Position numbers and translations under genes: made by a program
Source: CAVVNN01 sp963838035
GTDB lineage: Bacteria > Actinomycetota > Thermoleophilia > Solirubrobacterales > 70-9
Length of the DNA: 64,000 nt
Direction: 5' to 3'
NCBI GenBank assembly: GCA_963838035.1
Contig: CAWIPM010000006.1
Span: 1 to 64,000 of the forward strand
Notes under the pieces: generated by a model
Databases searched by the model: none
Told to the model about the DNA's origin: nothing
Seen by the model: only the letters and a program-made list of their open reading frames with translations
In this document: positions 42,358 through 50,801 of the stretch, piece after piece
Layout: each line of letters starts with the position of its first letter
How positions within the stretch are numbered: position 1 is the first letter of the stretch

Positions 42358-43308
42358 TCAATCTATTACCGAGGTGGCGGCGATGTCACGGTAGGCGGCG
42401 AGGACTCGCTCGGCCATGCTGGAGCTGGACAGCGATGCGGCGCGAGCGGCCCCCTCGACCCGGGGGTCGGCAGCGTCCAGGTGGGGCCGGGCCGCGGAGC
42501 TCCACAGGGATGTCTCGTATGGGGCGCAGAGGCACCCGACGATCCCCCTCAGCGCGTAGCGGGCGATGCCGACCGGGGTCGAGAGCACCGGCACCCCACA
42601 GGCGAGCGCCTCGACGCAGGCCAGGCCGAAGCCCTCGTAATCGGAGGTGACGAGGACCGCGTTGGCGGCGTTGATCCAGAGCGGCATCTCGTCGGGGTCG
42701 ATTGCTCCTCCCGTCAGCAGCTCGGCGTCGCAGGCCGCCACCAGCTCGGCGGCCCGATCGTGGCGCTTCTCGGGGCGGCTCGGGTTGGCGGGGAAGAGCA
42801 GGTAGCGGCCATCGGGCTCCAGCCCGAGCTTCCGGCGGGCCTCCGCGCGCGGCAATGGCCCGAACCGGCCCAGGTCCGGCCCGCAGGGGAGGACCGCGGC
42901 GCCGGGGACATGGGGCAGTCCCGGCCTGCCGTCCTCGGAGTCGAACAGCGCCCGCGAAACGGCGGCGACCAGATCGGCCCGCCAGGCCAGGCGGCGGGAG
43001 AGCGGTCCGACCGCCCAGTGGCGCACATCGGTGCCGTGGAAGGTGACGACCAGCGGCCGGGCGCCGGCAAGTCGGGCGCACCAGCCCGCCAGTCCGTAGT
43101 GGGCGTGGACGAGGTCGAAGCGCTCGCGCCGCAGCAGGCCGCGCAGCCGTCGCGTCGCCGGTATGTACTCGCCGCGACCGGGTGGGAAGCTGAAGACGTC
43201 GACGTCGACCCCGTGCCGCCGAATCTCGTCGACCTGGTCGAGGACCCAGCGCCCCCGCTGCGGCGCCGAGGGATCGGGCTCGAAGTTGGTGACGACCAGG
43301 ACCCGCAC
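42358..43308 (-). CDS. Glycosyltransferase family 4 protein
   Basis: A 316-residue GT-B-fold enzyme. The N-terminal domain starts RVLVVTNFEPDPSAPQRGRW and has FDLVHAHYGLAGWCARLAG and VVTFHGTDVRHW. The C-terminal nucleotide-sugar domain has LLFPANPSRPEKRHDRAAEL and the EX7E motif in SDYEGFGLACVEALACGVPV. Donor and acceptor unknown; likely a retaining enzyme for a cell-envelope or glycolipid sugar. GTG start. First gene of the operon running to hyuB. Confidence 0.85.
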   Translation of the reverse strand: MRVLVVTNFEPDPSAPQRGRWVLDQVDEIRRHGVDVDVFSFPPGRGEYIPATRRLRGLLRRERFDLVHAHYGLAGWCARLAGARPLVVTFHGTDVRHWAVGPLSRRLAWRADLVAAVSRALFDSEDGRPGLPHVPGAAVLPCGPDLGRFGPLPRAEARRKLGLEPDGRYLLFPANPSRPEKRHDRAAELVAACDAELLTGGAIDPDEMPLWINAANAVLVTSDYEGFGLACVEALACGVPVLSTPVGIARYALRGIVGCLCAPYETSLWSSAARPHLDAADPRVEGAARAASLSSSSMAERVLAAYRDIAATSVID

Positions 43309-43450
43309 CGGTTGAGGGTATCCGCGTCGGCGCCGGGCGCGGAATTGACGGTTCGGAGGGAATCCGTTTCCGAAGTTGTCGCAGTCGGGTCTGGATCGGT
43401 GCGTGCGGGTACCTCAGGCTCGGCGCCCAACCACCAAAGAAGGAGGCTTG

Positions 43451-43696
43451 ATGATCTACGCGCTGATGGGATACGTGCACGCGACGGTCGAGCGGCGGGT
43501 CCGCTTGCTGCGGGCTATGGCGGGGGAGCGCGGCCAGGGAACGGTCGAGTACGTGGGCCTGATCCTGCTCGTCTCGCTGTTGATGGTCGGGATGGTCGCC
43601 GCGATGAAGGGGTTCAACGGCAAGCAGGGGACCGAGCTGGCCGACGTGATCGTCAACAAGATCAAGGAGGCGGTCGACAAGGTGGCGTTCAAATAG
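43451..43696 (+). CDS. Flp/Tad-type pilin-like protein
   Basis: An 81-residue protein with a very strong ribosome site (AAAGAAGGAGG, 5 nt before ATG). A 28-residue basic leader is followed by a class III pilin signal: GERGQGTVEYVGLILLVSLL, with Glu at +5 after the processing Gly and a hydrophobic helix continuing MVGMVAAM. The tail KGFNGKQGTELADVIVNKIK is amphipathic. Matches Flp-type pilins, but no tad assembly genes are in the window, so assembly genes must lie elsewhere. Confidence 0.8.
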   Translation: MIYALMGYVHATVERRVRLLRAMAGERGQGTVEYVGLILLVSLLMVGMVAAMKGFNGKQGTELADVIVNKIKEAVDKVAFK

Positions 43697-43704
43697 GAGC
43701 GGGA

Positions 43705-43724
43705 GGGACGGTTGCGGCCGTCCC
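43705..43724 (+). terminator. Hairpin after the pilin gene
   Basis: GGGACGG-TTGCGG-CCGTCCC, a 7-bp stem with 6-nt loop, 9 bp after the pilin stop. Followed by CTCGCCCTT rather than a U-run, so it is a weak or factor-assisted terminator, or a 3' stabiliser of an abundant pilin mRNA. Confidence 0.5.
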
Positions 43725-43744
43725 CTCGCCCTTCATCGCGGCAC

Positions 43745-43788
43745 GGCACGCCGCGTCGTCTCCATGCGTGAAACACTCGCGGCGTGCC
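43745..43788 (+). promoter_or_regulatory. Hairpin overlapping the rph start codon
   Basis: GGCACGCCGC (43745-43754) is the exact reverse complement of GCGGCGTGCC (43779-43788). The right arm contains the GTG start of rph (43784-43786), so folding of the mRNA would bury the start. The 24-nt loop holds an ATG. It could be a translational control element or chance GC-rich symmetry. Confidence 0.45.
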
Positions 43789-44503
43789 AGCTTCGCGCAG
43801 CTACGACAGGGCGCCGGCCGATATCCGGCCGGTGACGATCGATCCAGGCTTCGTCGCCACCGCGGACGGCTCGGCGCTGATCTCGATCGGCAGGACCCGG
43901 GTTATCTGCACCGCGTCGGTGAGCGATTCGGTGCCGCGCTGGATGCAGGGGCGGGGGAGGGGCTGGGTCACCGCCGAGTACGCGATGCTTCCTGCTTCGA
44001 CCGGGGAGCGCAAGCAGCGCGACGTCTCTAAGGGCAGGCAGGACGGCCGCGGCGTGGAGATCCAACGGTTGATCGGCCGCTCGCTGCGGGTCGTCGTCGA
44101 CTTCAAGGCGATGGGCGAACGCAGTGTCTACGTTGACTGCGACGTGCTCGAAGCCGACGGTGGTACCCGCTGCGCGGCAATCACGGGCGGTTACGTGGCG
44201 CTGCGCCAGGCCTTTCAGAGGCTGGTCGACCGCGATGCGCTGGAGGCGATGCCCCTGAACGGCTCGGTCGCCGCGGTCAGCGTCGGCGTGGTCGAGGGCC
44301 GCGCGCTCTGCGACCTCGACTACTCCGAGGACTCGACCGCAGAGGTCGACGCGAACGTGGTGATGACCGGCGACGGCGGCCTGGTCGAGGTGCAGGCGAC
44401 GGCCGAGCGCACCCCGCTCGCCCGCGCCTCGCTCGACGAGCTTCTCGTTCTCGCCGAAGGCGGGATCTCCCGCCTGCGGGAGGTGCAGGAGCGGGTCGCT
44501 TGA
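43784..44503 (+). CDS. rph: Ribonuclease PH
   Basis: A 239-residue RNase PH, the phosphorolytic 3'-5' exoribonuclease that trims tRNA ends. Hallmarks: DRAPADIRPVTIDPGF, GSALISIGRTRVICTASV, WVTAEYAMLPASTGERKQRD, GRSLRVVVDFKAMGERSVYV with the phosphate-binding Arg residues, and DCDVLEADGGTRCAAITGGY. The stop overlaps the rdgB start as TTGA. In actinobacteria rph-rdgB is a common pair. Confidence 0.95.
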   Translation: MPASRSYDRAPADIRPVTIDPGFVATADGSALISIGRTRVICTASVSDSVPRWMQGRGRGWVTAEYAMLPASTGERKQRDVSKGRQDGRGVEIQRLIGRSLRVVVDFKAMGERSVYVDCDVLEADGGTRCAAITGGYVALRQAFQRLVDRDALEAMPLNGSVAAVSVGVVEGRALCDLDYSEDSTAEVDANVVMTGDGGLVEVQATAERTPLARASLDELLVLAEGGISRLREVQERVA

Positions 44504-45111
44504 GCGATGCCGTCTATGTCCTCGCCAGCCGCAACGAGCACAAGTTGCGCGAGCTGGCCGAGATCCTGCCCGGGGTGCGGCTGCGCCGGCTGCCGCCCGG
44601 GGTGCAGATGCCGCCCGAGGACGGCGACAGCTTCGTCGCCAACGCGCTGATCAAGGCCCGCGCCGCCCACGCAGCAACCGGCGAAGCAGCGGTCGCCGAT
44701 GACTCCGGGATCGAGGTCGCGGCGCTCGGCGGCCGTCCGGGCATCCACTCGGCGCGCTACGCGGGGGAGGGGGCGAGCGACGAGGAGAACCTGGCCAAGC
44801 TCCTGCGCGAGGTCGCCGCCGCCGGCGAGGACCGTCGCGCCGCATACGTCTGCGTGGTCGCGCTGGTCGACGCCGGGGGCGAGGAGCGCACCTTCGAGGG
44901 GCGCTGTGAGGGGGCTCTGATCCTGGAGCCACGCGGCGAGGGAGGGTTCGGCTACGACCCGGCCTTCGTCCCTGTCGACACCGGCCCCGGCGACGCGCGG
45001 ACGATGGCCGAGCTGAGCGCTGCGGAGAAGCACGCGATCAGTCACCGCGGTCGGGCCGCGCGGCTGCTCGCCGAGCACCTCGGGGCAGGGACGCAGGAGG
45101 CCGGCCGGTGA
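44500..45111 (+). CDS. rdgB: dITP/XTP pyrophosphatase (RdgB/HAM1)
   Basis: A 203-residue Ham1 enzyme that clears non-canonical purine triphosphates. Motifs: ASRNEHKLRELAEILPG (nucleotide site), AVADDSGIEVAALGGRPGIH, SARYAGEGASDEENLAKLLR, GGFGYDPAFVP and KHAISHRGRAARLL. The TTG start at 44500 overlaps the rph stop. The next gene overlaps its own stop by 4 bp, giving a tight rph-rdgB-CDF operon. Confidence 0.94.
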   Translation: MSDAVYVLASRNEHKLRELAEILPGVRLRRLPPGVQMPPEDGDSFVANALIKARAAHAATGEAAVADDSGIEVAALGGRPGIHSARYAGEGASDEENLAKLLREVAAAGEDRRAAYVCVVALVDAGGEERTFEGRCEGALILEPRGEGGFGYDPAFVPVDTGPGDARTMAELSAAEKHAISHRGRAARLLAEHLGAGTQEAGR

Positions 45112-46016
45112 TCCGCACGAAACAGGGAGCGGCCGGCCTCTCGATCGCGTCCAACCTGGCGCTGATCGCGCTCAAGCTCGCGGCGGGCGCGATCACCGGC
45201 TCGATCGCGATCATCACCGAGGCGGTCCACTCGACGATCGACCTGGTCGCCTCTGTCGTCGCCTACATCTCGGTCCGCAAAGCCGACGAGCCAGCCGACG
45301 CCGATCACCCCTATGGTCACGAGAAGGTCGAGAGCCTGGCGGCGACGATCGAGGGAATGCTGATCCTCCTCGGAGCCGGGATCATCGTCTACGAGGCGAC
45401 CCACCGGCTGGTGGTCGGCGCGACGGTCCAATCGCTCGGGGTCGGCATGGTCGTGATCGGCTTTTCGATCGTCGCCAACCTGGTCGTGTCGACTGTGCTG
45501 TCGCGGCAGGCGCGTGCGAGCGAGTCGCCCGCGCTGGAGGGCGACGCGGCGCACCTGCGAACCGACGCCCTCACCTCGACCGGGGTCCTGGTCGGGCTCG
45601 CGCTGGTCCAGGTCACCGGCAATGCCGCCTTCGACTCGATCACGGCGCTGGTCGTCGCCGTGGCGATCGTCGCCGCCGGCATCAGGATCATCCGGCGCTC
45701 CTCCGGCGTTCTCGTCGACGAGGCGCTGCCGGACGCCGAGATGGATCGGATCGAGGCGGCGATCGCCGCCGCCCGCACCCCGGAGGTCGCCGGGTATCAC
45801 AAGCTCCGCGCACGCCGCGCCGGCGCTCGCCGCTACATCGACCTCCACGTGCAGTACGTCTCGGGCACCAGCCTCGAGCGCGCCCACGAGCTGGCGCACG
45901 CGATGCGCGACTCGATCGAGGCGGCGCTCCCCCACGCCGAAGTGCTGATCCACGCCGAGCCCGAGACCTCCTACCGCGAGCCCGACGGCGACGGCGGGCC
46001 CTACCGCTCGGGCTAG
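45108..46016 (+). CDS. Cation diffusion facilitator family transporter
   Basis: A 302-residue CDF (ZnT/FieF-like) exporter with six predicted membrane helices. Metal-site motifs are present: ITEAVHSTIDLVASVVAYIS (helix 2, HxxxD), DHPYGHEKVESLAATIEG, and HLRTDALTSTGVLVGLAL (helix 5, HxxxD). The C-terminal ACT-like cytoplasmic domain (YHKLRARRAGARRYIDLHVQ) is complete and ends in a His/Glu-rich stretch. Exports Zn2+, Fe2+ or a similar divalent metal in exchange for protons. Confidence 0.9.
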   Translation: MIRTKQGAAGLSIASNLALIALKLAAGAITGSIAIITEAVHSTIDLVASVVAYISVRKADEPADADHPYGHEKVESLAATIEGMLILLGAGIIVYEATHRLVVGATVQSLGVGMVVIGFSIVANLVVSTVLSRQARASESPALEGDAAHLRTDALTSTGVLVGLALVQVTGNAAFDSITALVVAVAIVAAGIRIIRRSSGVLVDEALPDAEMDRIEAAIAAARTPEVAGYHKLRARRAGARRYIDLHVQYVSGTSLERAHELAHAMRDSIEAALPHAEVLIHAEPETSYREPDGDGGPYRSG

Positions 46017-46162
46017 GGGCTCGGCAGGAGGTTGACGGCAGCGGCCAGGCCGACGGCGCCGACCGTGATCGCATAGCCGGTGTACCCGCCAAGGACGAAC
46101 AGGACCGCGGCGATCGCGCAGACGGCCACGACGGTTATCCAGGAAGCTCGGGCCAGGGACAC
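46013..46162 (-). CDS. Small two-helix membrane protein, unknown
   Basis: A 49-residue frame from a GTG: SLARASWITVVAVCAIAAVL continues FVLGGYTGYAIT and a second hydrophobic segment VGAVGLAAAVNLL. The two hydrophobic helices and the near absence of charged residues are protein-like rather than antisense noise. It is convergent with the CDF gene (stops overlap by 3 bp) and divergent from the roadblock gene. No family recognised. Confidence 0.5.
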   Translation of the reverse strand: MSLARASWITVVAVCAIAAVLFVLGGYTGYAITVGAVGLAAAVNLLPSP

Positions 46163-46182
46163 GGAGCGGTATTTTCACCTAG

Positions 46183-46548
46183 ATGGCCGACGTCGCCGCA
46201 ACCGGGTCCGTATCCGACGACGCCGCGGAACAGGCGCTCGCCTTCCTGACGGAGATGTCGCCGGACCTTCGCGGCGCCGCGATCCTCGACTCCGAGGGCG
46301 CCGTGATCGCCGCCGGCGGAAGCCCGGACCGCTGGCGCGAGGACGCCGCGACGCTGCTCGAGGTCGCCGACCGGGCCGGCGCAGAGCCGGTCGAGCAGGT
46401 TCATATCGCCACCCAACAGGGCGAGGTCTTCGCGCTGCGCCACGGGGGGCTTGCGGCCGTCGCCGTCACCGAGCGCTTCGCCCTCGCCTCGCTGATGTTC
46501 TTCGACATGCGCTCCGTCCTGCGCGACCTGGTCCGCGATGCCTCCTAA
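46183..46548 (+). CDS. Roadblock/LC7-like protein
   Basis: A 121-residue protein with the strand-helix pattern of roadblock/LC7 domains: ALAFLTEMSPDLRGAAILDS, EGAVIAAGGSPDRWREDAAT, VEQVHIATQQGEVFALRHGG and LAAVAVTERFALASLMFFDM. Such proteins modulate small GTPases or act as scaffolds. It overlaps the next gene by 11 bp. Partner GTPase not seen here. Confidence 0.65.
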   Translation: MADVAATGSVSDDAAEQALAFLTEMSPDLRGAAILDSEGAVIAAGGSPDRWREDAATLLEVADRAGAEPVEQVHIATQQGEVFALRHGGLAAVAVTERFALASLMFFDMRSVLRDLVRDAS

Positions 46549-46762
46549 GCCGCACCGGATTCTTCTCGACCGCGTTTCCGGCTACGCCGACGAGGCGGCG
46601 GCCTACATGCGCCGCCGCCGGGTCTCCCGCCGGCCGTTTGCCCGCCTCTACTATCCCGGTGGCCGCAGCAGCGACCACGCCGCCGACTCCCTCGCCGGGG
46701 GAGAGCTGTTCGTCGCCGCCGGGCGCCTTATCGAGGTCGCGGGGAAGAAGCCCAAACCATGA
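46538..46762 (+). CDS. Small basic protein, unknown
   Basis: A 74-residue protein starting MPPKPHRILLDRVSGYADEA and continuing through a basic stretch (AAYMRRRRVSRRPFARLYYP) to AGGELFVAAGRLIEVAGKKP. No export signal. The RVSRRPFARLYYPGG core looks like a conserved nucleic-acid or membrane-facing patch, but I cannot name it. It overlaps the roadblock gene and precedes tldD by 16 bp, so probably one operon. Confidence 0.6.
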   Translation: MPPKPHRILLDRVSGYADEAAAYMRRRRVSRRPFARLYYPGGRSSDHAADSLAGGELFVAAGRLIEVAGKKPKP

Positions 46763-46778
46763 AGCGCGGGAGGATTTG

Positions 46779-48164
46779 GTGAGCGCGCTGATCGACCCGG
46801 GGGTCGCCGAGCGGGTCATCTCCCGGGCGCTGGCCGCGGGCGGCGAGTTCGCCGAGCTGTTCGCCGAACGCCGGAGCGGGCTCTCGATGTCGATCGACGA
46901 GTCGCGGGTCGAGGCGGTCCAGGCAGGCGCCGAGGAGGGAGCGGGGGTGCGGGTGGTAAGCGCGGGCACCACCTATTTCGCTCACGTCGACGGCCTCGAC
47001 CCCGATGACCTCGAGCGCGCCGCGGGCGAAGCGGCTGCGGCGCTTCGCGGAGAGCGCGCCGAGCCGCGTCCGCTGAATGCTGTGGCGAGCACCCCGCAAC
47101 CGATCGAGCGGCGCCCGGAGGAGGTGCCGGCCGAGCGCAAGGCCGCGCTGCTGCGCGAGCTGGACGAGCGCGGCCGGGCTCGGGGCGAGGAGATCGCGCA
47201 GCTGTCCGCGAACTACAGCGAGGCCCGCCGCGAGGTCACCGTCGCCAACTCGGACGGCGTCCTCGCCTCCGACGACCGCACTCGCGTCCGAATCGCCGCC
47301 CAGGCGGTTGCCCGCCGCGGAGATGCGGTGCAGACCGGCGCCGAGACCCTCGGCGCCCACCGGGGCTTCGAGCTTCTCGAAGACGACCCGGGCGCTGTCG
47401 CCGAGGAGGCTGCCGGCAAGGCGCTCACCCTGCTCGACGCCGACCCGGCGCCCGCGGGCTCGATGCCGGTGGTGGTCGGCGGGGGCTTCGGCGGCGTCCT
47501 CTTCCACGAGATGACCGGCCACGGGCTGGAGGCCGACCATGTCCAGAAGGGCGCGAGCGTCTATGAGGGCAGGCTCGGCGAGCAGGTCGCCCAGCCGCTG
47601 CTCAGCGCATATGACGACGGCCGCCTGCCGGGCGAGTGGGGCACCGACGCGATCGACGACGAGGGAACTCCCACCCAAAAGACCCTGGTGATCGAGGAGG
47701 GCCGGCTGGTCTCGTTCCTCTACGACCGCCTCCGTGCCGGGCGAGACGGCGTCGCATCGACCGGGAACGGCCGCCGCGAGAGCTTCCGCCACCTGCCGAT
47801 CCCGCGCATGACGAACACCTACATAGCCCCCGGCGACGCCGACCCCGAGGCGATGATCGCCGAGGTGCAGAAGGGCTTCTACGCGGTCTCCTTTGCCGGC
47901 GGCCAGGTCGACCCGGCGACGGGGGATTTCGTCTTCGGCGTCTCCGAGGGCTACCTGATCGAGGGCGGCAGGGTGACCAGGCCGTGCCGGGGGGCGACGC
48001 TGATCGGCAACTGCCTGGAGGCGCTGGCGGCGATCGACGCGGTCGGCAACGACTTCGAGATGAAGACCGGCTTCTGCGGCAAGGGAGGCCAGAAGGTTCC
48101 GGTCGGGACCGGGCAGGGGCACGTGCGGATCCGGGCGATGACGGTGGGGGGGACGAAGGTTTGA
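46779..48164 (+). CDS. tldD: TldD-like metalloprotease subunit
   Basis: A 461-residue TldD homologue, the zinc-bearing subunit of the TldD/TldE heterodimer that trims peptides. The metal motif HExxxH is in GVLFHEMTGHGLEADHVQKG; family segments include GGEFAELFAERRSGLSMSID, VASTGNGRRESFRHLPIPRM and FCGKGGQKVPVGTGQGHVRI. GTG at 46779 follows GGGAGG; the frame upstream overlaps other genes. TldE follows with TTGA overlap. In bacteria TldD/E mature microcins and modified peptides or degrade unfolded peptides. Confidence 0.93.
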   Translation: MSALIDPGVAERVISRALAAGGEFAELFAERRSGLSMSIDESRVEAVQAGAEEGAGVRVVSAGTTYFAHVDGLDPDDLERAAGEAAAALRGERAEPRPLNAVASTPQPIERRPEEVPAERKAALLRELDERGRARGEEIAQLSANYSEARREVTVANSDGVLASDDRTRVRIAAQAVARRGDAVQTGAETLGAHRGFELLEDDPGAVAEEAAGKALTLLDADPAPAGSMPVVVGGGFGGVLFHEMTGHGLEADHVQKGASVYEGRLGEQVAQPLLSAYDDGRLPGEWGTDAIDDEGTPTQKTLVIEEGRLVSFLYDRLRAGRDGVASTGNGRRESFRHLPIPRMTNTYIAPGDADPEAMIAEVQKGFYAVSFAGGQVDPATGDFVFGVSEGYLIEGGRVTRPCRGATLIGNCLEALAAIDAVGNDFEMKTGFCGKGGQKVPVGTGQGHVRIRAMTVGGTKV

Positions 48165-49504
48165 TCGAGGTTGCGAAGCGGGTGGTCGAGGCGGCGCTCG
48201 CCGGAGGCGCCGGCGCCTCCGAGGCCTACGCTTCCGAGGAGGCCGGGCGCGAGGTGCGGGTTCACGGCGGCCAGGTCGAGAGCCTCACCGCGGCCACCCA
48301 GCGCGGCGTTGGCGTACGGGCCTGGATCGGCGGCCGGGTCGGGTACGCCTTCGGAACCGACACCTCCGAGGCGGGAATCGCCGCGATCGCCGCCGGCGCC
48401 GTCGAGGCGGCCACCGTCGCCGATGAGGACGAGTTCGCCGGCCCACCCGCCCCGGAGGCGGCGGCTTCCCTCGACGGCCTCAGCGATCCCTCGCTCGGCG
48501 AGTGGGCCGGCGATCGCGTGGCGGAGCTGGCGCTGGCCGTCGAGCGCGCCGCCCTGGCGACCGATTCGCGGATCGCCGGCGTGGAGCAGGCCGTCTACGC
48601 CGACAGCTGCGACCGGGTCGCGATCGCCTCATCGACCGGCGTCGCCGGGGAGTTTGAGGCATCGAGCGCCTATGCCTACCTACAGGCCCTGGCGCAGGGC
48701 GACGACGGTCGCGAGACCGGTCTCGGCTTCGGCCTCGCCCGGGGCCCCGCCGGCCTCGACCCCGAGGAGATCGGGAGGGAGGGCGCCGAGCGGGCGCTGG
48801 CGATGATCGGCGCCCGCAAGCCGGAATCGCGCTCGGGCCCCGTCATCCTCGACCCGACGGTTGCCGCCAGCTTCGCCGGCCTGATCGGCTCGACCCTGAG
48901 CGCCGCCGCGGTGCAGCGCGGCCGCTCCCCCTTCTCGGGCCGGATCGGCGAGGCGCTGGCCGGCGAGGCGCTGGCCCTGCACGACGATGGGATCGCCGCC
49001 GACGGGCCGGCGTCGGCTCCCTTCGACGGCGAGGGCGTGCCGCGCCGCCGTACCGCGCTGATCGAGGACGGGCGCCTGCGGACCTACCTCTATGACACCT
49101 ACACCGCCCGTCGCGCCGGCGCCGCCTCGACCGGAAACGCCGGGCGCGGCGGCTACCGCTCGCAGCCGACGGTCTCGACCTCCAACCTGATCGTCGCCCC
49201 CGGCCGGCTCTCCTTCGAGCAGCTCCTCGCCGAGGCCGGCGGCGGTGTCTATGTCACCGATGTCGCCGGCCTCCACTCCGGCGTCAACCCCGTCTCCGGG
49301 GTCTTCTCGGTCGGCGCATCGGGCCGGGCGATCCGGGGTGGGGAGCTGGCTGAGCCGCTGCGGGAGTTCACGATCGCCAGCGATCTCGTCTCGATGCTGC
49401 GAGAGGTTCGAGGGGCGGGCGTCGACACCCGCTGGGTGCCGTTCGGCGGCTCGATCAGCACCCCGTCGTTGCTGATCGGCGAGATGACCGTCGGCGGCGC
49501 CTGA
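48161..49504 (+). CDS. tldE: TldE/PmbA-like protease subunit
   Basis: A 447-residue TldE (PmbA) homologue, the non-catalytic partner of TldD: GASEAYASEEAGREVRVHGG, RGVGVRAWIGGRVGYAFGTD, and the C-terminal SRSG-free segment FEQLLAEAGGGVYVTDVAGL, HSGVNPVSGVFSVGASGRAI. The HExxxH motif is absent, as expected for TldE. TTG start overlaps the tldD stop (TTGA). Confidence 0.93.
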   Translation: MIEVAKRVVEAALAGGAGASEAYASEEAGREVRVHGGQVESLTAATQRGVGVRAWIGGRVGYAFGTDTSEAGIAAIAAGAVEAATVADEDEFAGPPAPEAAASLDGLSDPSLGEWAGDRVAELALAVERAALATDSRIAGVEQAVYADSCDRVAIASSTGVAGEFEASSAYAYLQALAQGDDGRETGLGFGLARGPAGLDPEEIGREGAERALAMIGARKPESRSGPVILDPTVAASFAGLIGSTLSAAAVQRGRSPFSGRIGEALAGEALALHDDGIAADGPASAPFDGEGVPRRRTALIEDGRLRTYLYDTYTARRAGAASTGNAGRGGYRSQPTVSTSNLIVAPGRLSFEQLLAEAGGGVYVTDVAGLHSGVNPVSGVFSVGASGRAIRGGELAEPLREFTIASDLVSMLREVRGAGVDTRWVPFGGSISTPSLLIGEMTVGGA

Positions 49505-49566
49505 CTCTTACGCCGAGCCCGCTGTTAGATTGCGGCCGTCTTCAAACTCCGAGGAGGAACTTCGAC

Positions 49567-49845
49567 GTGACAAAGGCTGAGTTTCTGGACCAACTGGCGG
49601 GCGACGAGCGGGTCGGCAGCAAGAAAGCCGCCGCCAATGCGGTGGAGGCCGTGCTCGACGCGATCACCGACACGCTGAGCGGCGGCGGTGAAGTCAGCTT
49701 CACCGGCTTCGGCAAATTCCACGTCGCCGAGCGTGGCCCACGCCAGGGCGTCAACCCGCGAACCGGCGAGCGGATCACGATCCCCGGTGGAAAGGTCCCC
49801 CGCTTCTCCGCCGGCTCGGCGCTGAAGGCCAAGGTCAAGGGCTGA
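49567..49845 (+). CDS. hup: HU family DNA-binding protein
   Basis: A 92-residue HU protein that bends and compacts DNA. It starts MTKAEFLDQLAGDERVGSKK and has the HU signature GFGKFHVAERGPRQGVNPRT followed by GERITIPGGKVPRFSAGSAL (arm and C-terminal strands). GTG start 49567 after GAGGAGGAACTTCGAC. No Lys/Ala-rich tail, unlike mycobacterial HupB. The stop overlaps the pyrF start. Confidence 0.94.
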   Translation: MTKAEFLDQLAGDERVGSKKAAANAVEAVLDAITDTLSGGGEVSFTGFGKFHVAERGPRQGVNPRTGERITIPGGKVPRFSAGSALKAKVKG

Positions 49846-50744
49846 GCAGCGCGGTTCCGGCTCCTTTCGCAGATCGGCTGGCGGCGCTCGTCGAGGAGCG
49901 CCGCAGCCAGATCTGCCTCGGCCTCGACCCCGACCCGGCGAAGCTCGTCGGGGTGGGGTCGGCTCCGGGCGGCACTTCGGCGTCGCCCGCCGAGCGGGCC
50001 GCCGTGGCGGTCATCGAGCACTGCCGCCTCCTGATCGAGAGCGCCGGCCCCGCCTGCGTCGCGGTCAAGCCACAGCTCGCCTGCTTCGAGCGCCTCGGCG
50101 CTCCTGGGTGGGCAGCCCTCGGGGAGGTTTGCGCCGCCGCCCGCGAGGCCGGGCTACTGACTATCGCCGACGGCAAGCGCGGCGACGTTCCCGTCACCGC
50201 GGCTGCCTATGCCCAGGCGCTGGTCGGCGAGACGCCCACACCCTGGGGGACGGTCGCCGGCCTCGGCGTCGATGCCTTCACGGCCAATCCGTTGCTCGGC
50301 CGCGATGCCCTCGAGCCGCTGATCGAGGCGGCGGAGAGCGCCGGTGCGGGGATCTTCGCGCTGGTCCGGACCAGCAATCCCGGCGCCGCCGACGTCCTCG
50401 ACCTGCCGGCGCCGCAGGCGCCGTTGCACGAGCGTCTCGCCGCGCTTGTCGACGGGCTCTCCGAAAGGCTGCTGGGGGAGTCGGGGCTGAGCGGGATGGG
50501 CGCGGTGGTGGGCGCAACCGAGCCCGCGCACATTGCCGGCCTGCGCGCACTGATGCCGCGTGCGATCTTCCTCATGCCCGGGGTAGGCTCCCAGGGGGGA
50601 CAGGCCGAGTCGTTGGGGGCCGCCTTTTCCGCGGGGCCGGCGTCGGGCCTGGTCCCGGCTTCGCGGGGGATCGCCGCCGACCCTGACCCCGCCGCGGCGG
50701 CCGAGCGCCTCCGCTCCGCGGTTTGGGAGGTTTCGACCGCCTGA
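49842..50744 (+). CDS. pyrF: Orotidine 5'-phosphate decarboxylase, probable CTG start
   Basis: A 300-residue class of OMP decarboxylase (mycobacterial type) catalysing the last step of UMP synthesis. Family residues: RSQICLGLDPDPAKLVG near the N-terminus, ACVAVKPQLACFERLG, and the catalytic ADGKRGDVP (Lys-Asp pair), with FLMPGVGSQGGQAESLG near the end. The conserved GLDPDP lies upstream of the first GTG in frame (49953), so the real start must be further up. The frame is open to a CTG at 49842, overlapping the hup stop as CTGA; there is no ATG, GTG or TTG between. Confidence 0.88.
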   Translation: MSSAVPAPFADRLAALVEERRSQICLGLDPDPAKLVGVGSAPGGTSASPAERAAVAVIEHCRLLIESAGPACVAVKPQLACFERLGAPGWAALGEVCAAAREAGLLTIADGKRGDVPVTAAAYAQALVGETPTPWGTVAGLGVDAFTANPLLGRDALEPLIEAAESAGAGIFALVRTSNPGAADVLDLPAPQAPLHERLAALVDGLSERLLGESGLSGMGAVVGATEPAHIAGLRALMPRAIFLMPGVGSQGGQAESLGAAFSAGPASGLVPASRGIAADPDPAAAAERLRSAVWEVSTA

Positions 50745-50801
50745 GAACGGCTCGAGCGGCTATACGATCACCTGCAGTCATTCGATTTCCCTCTCCGCCC
50801 A

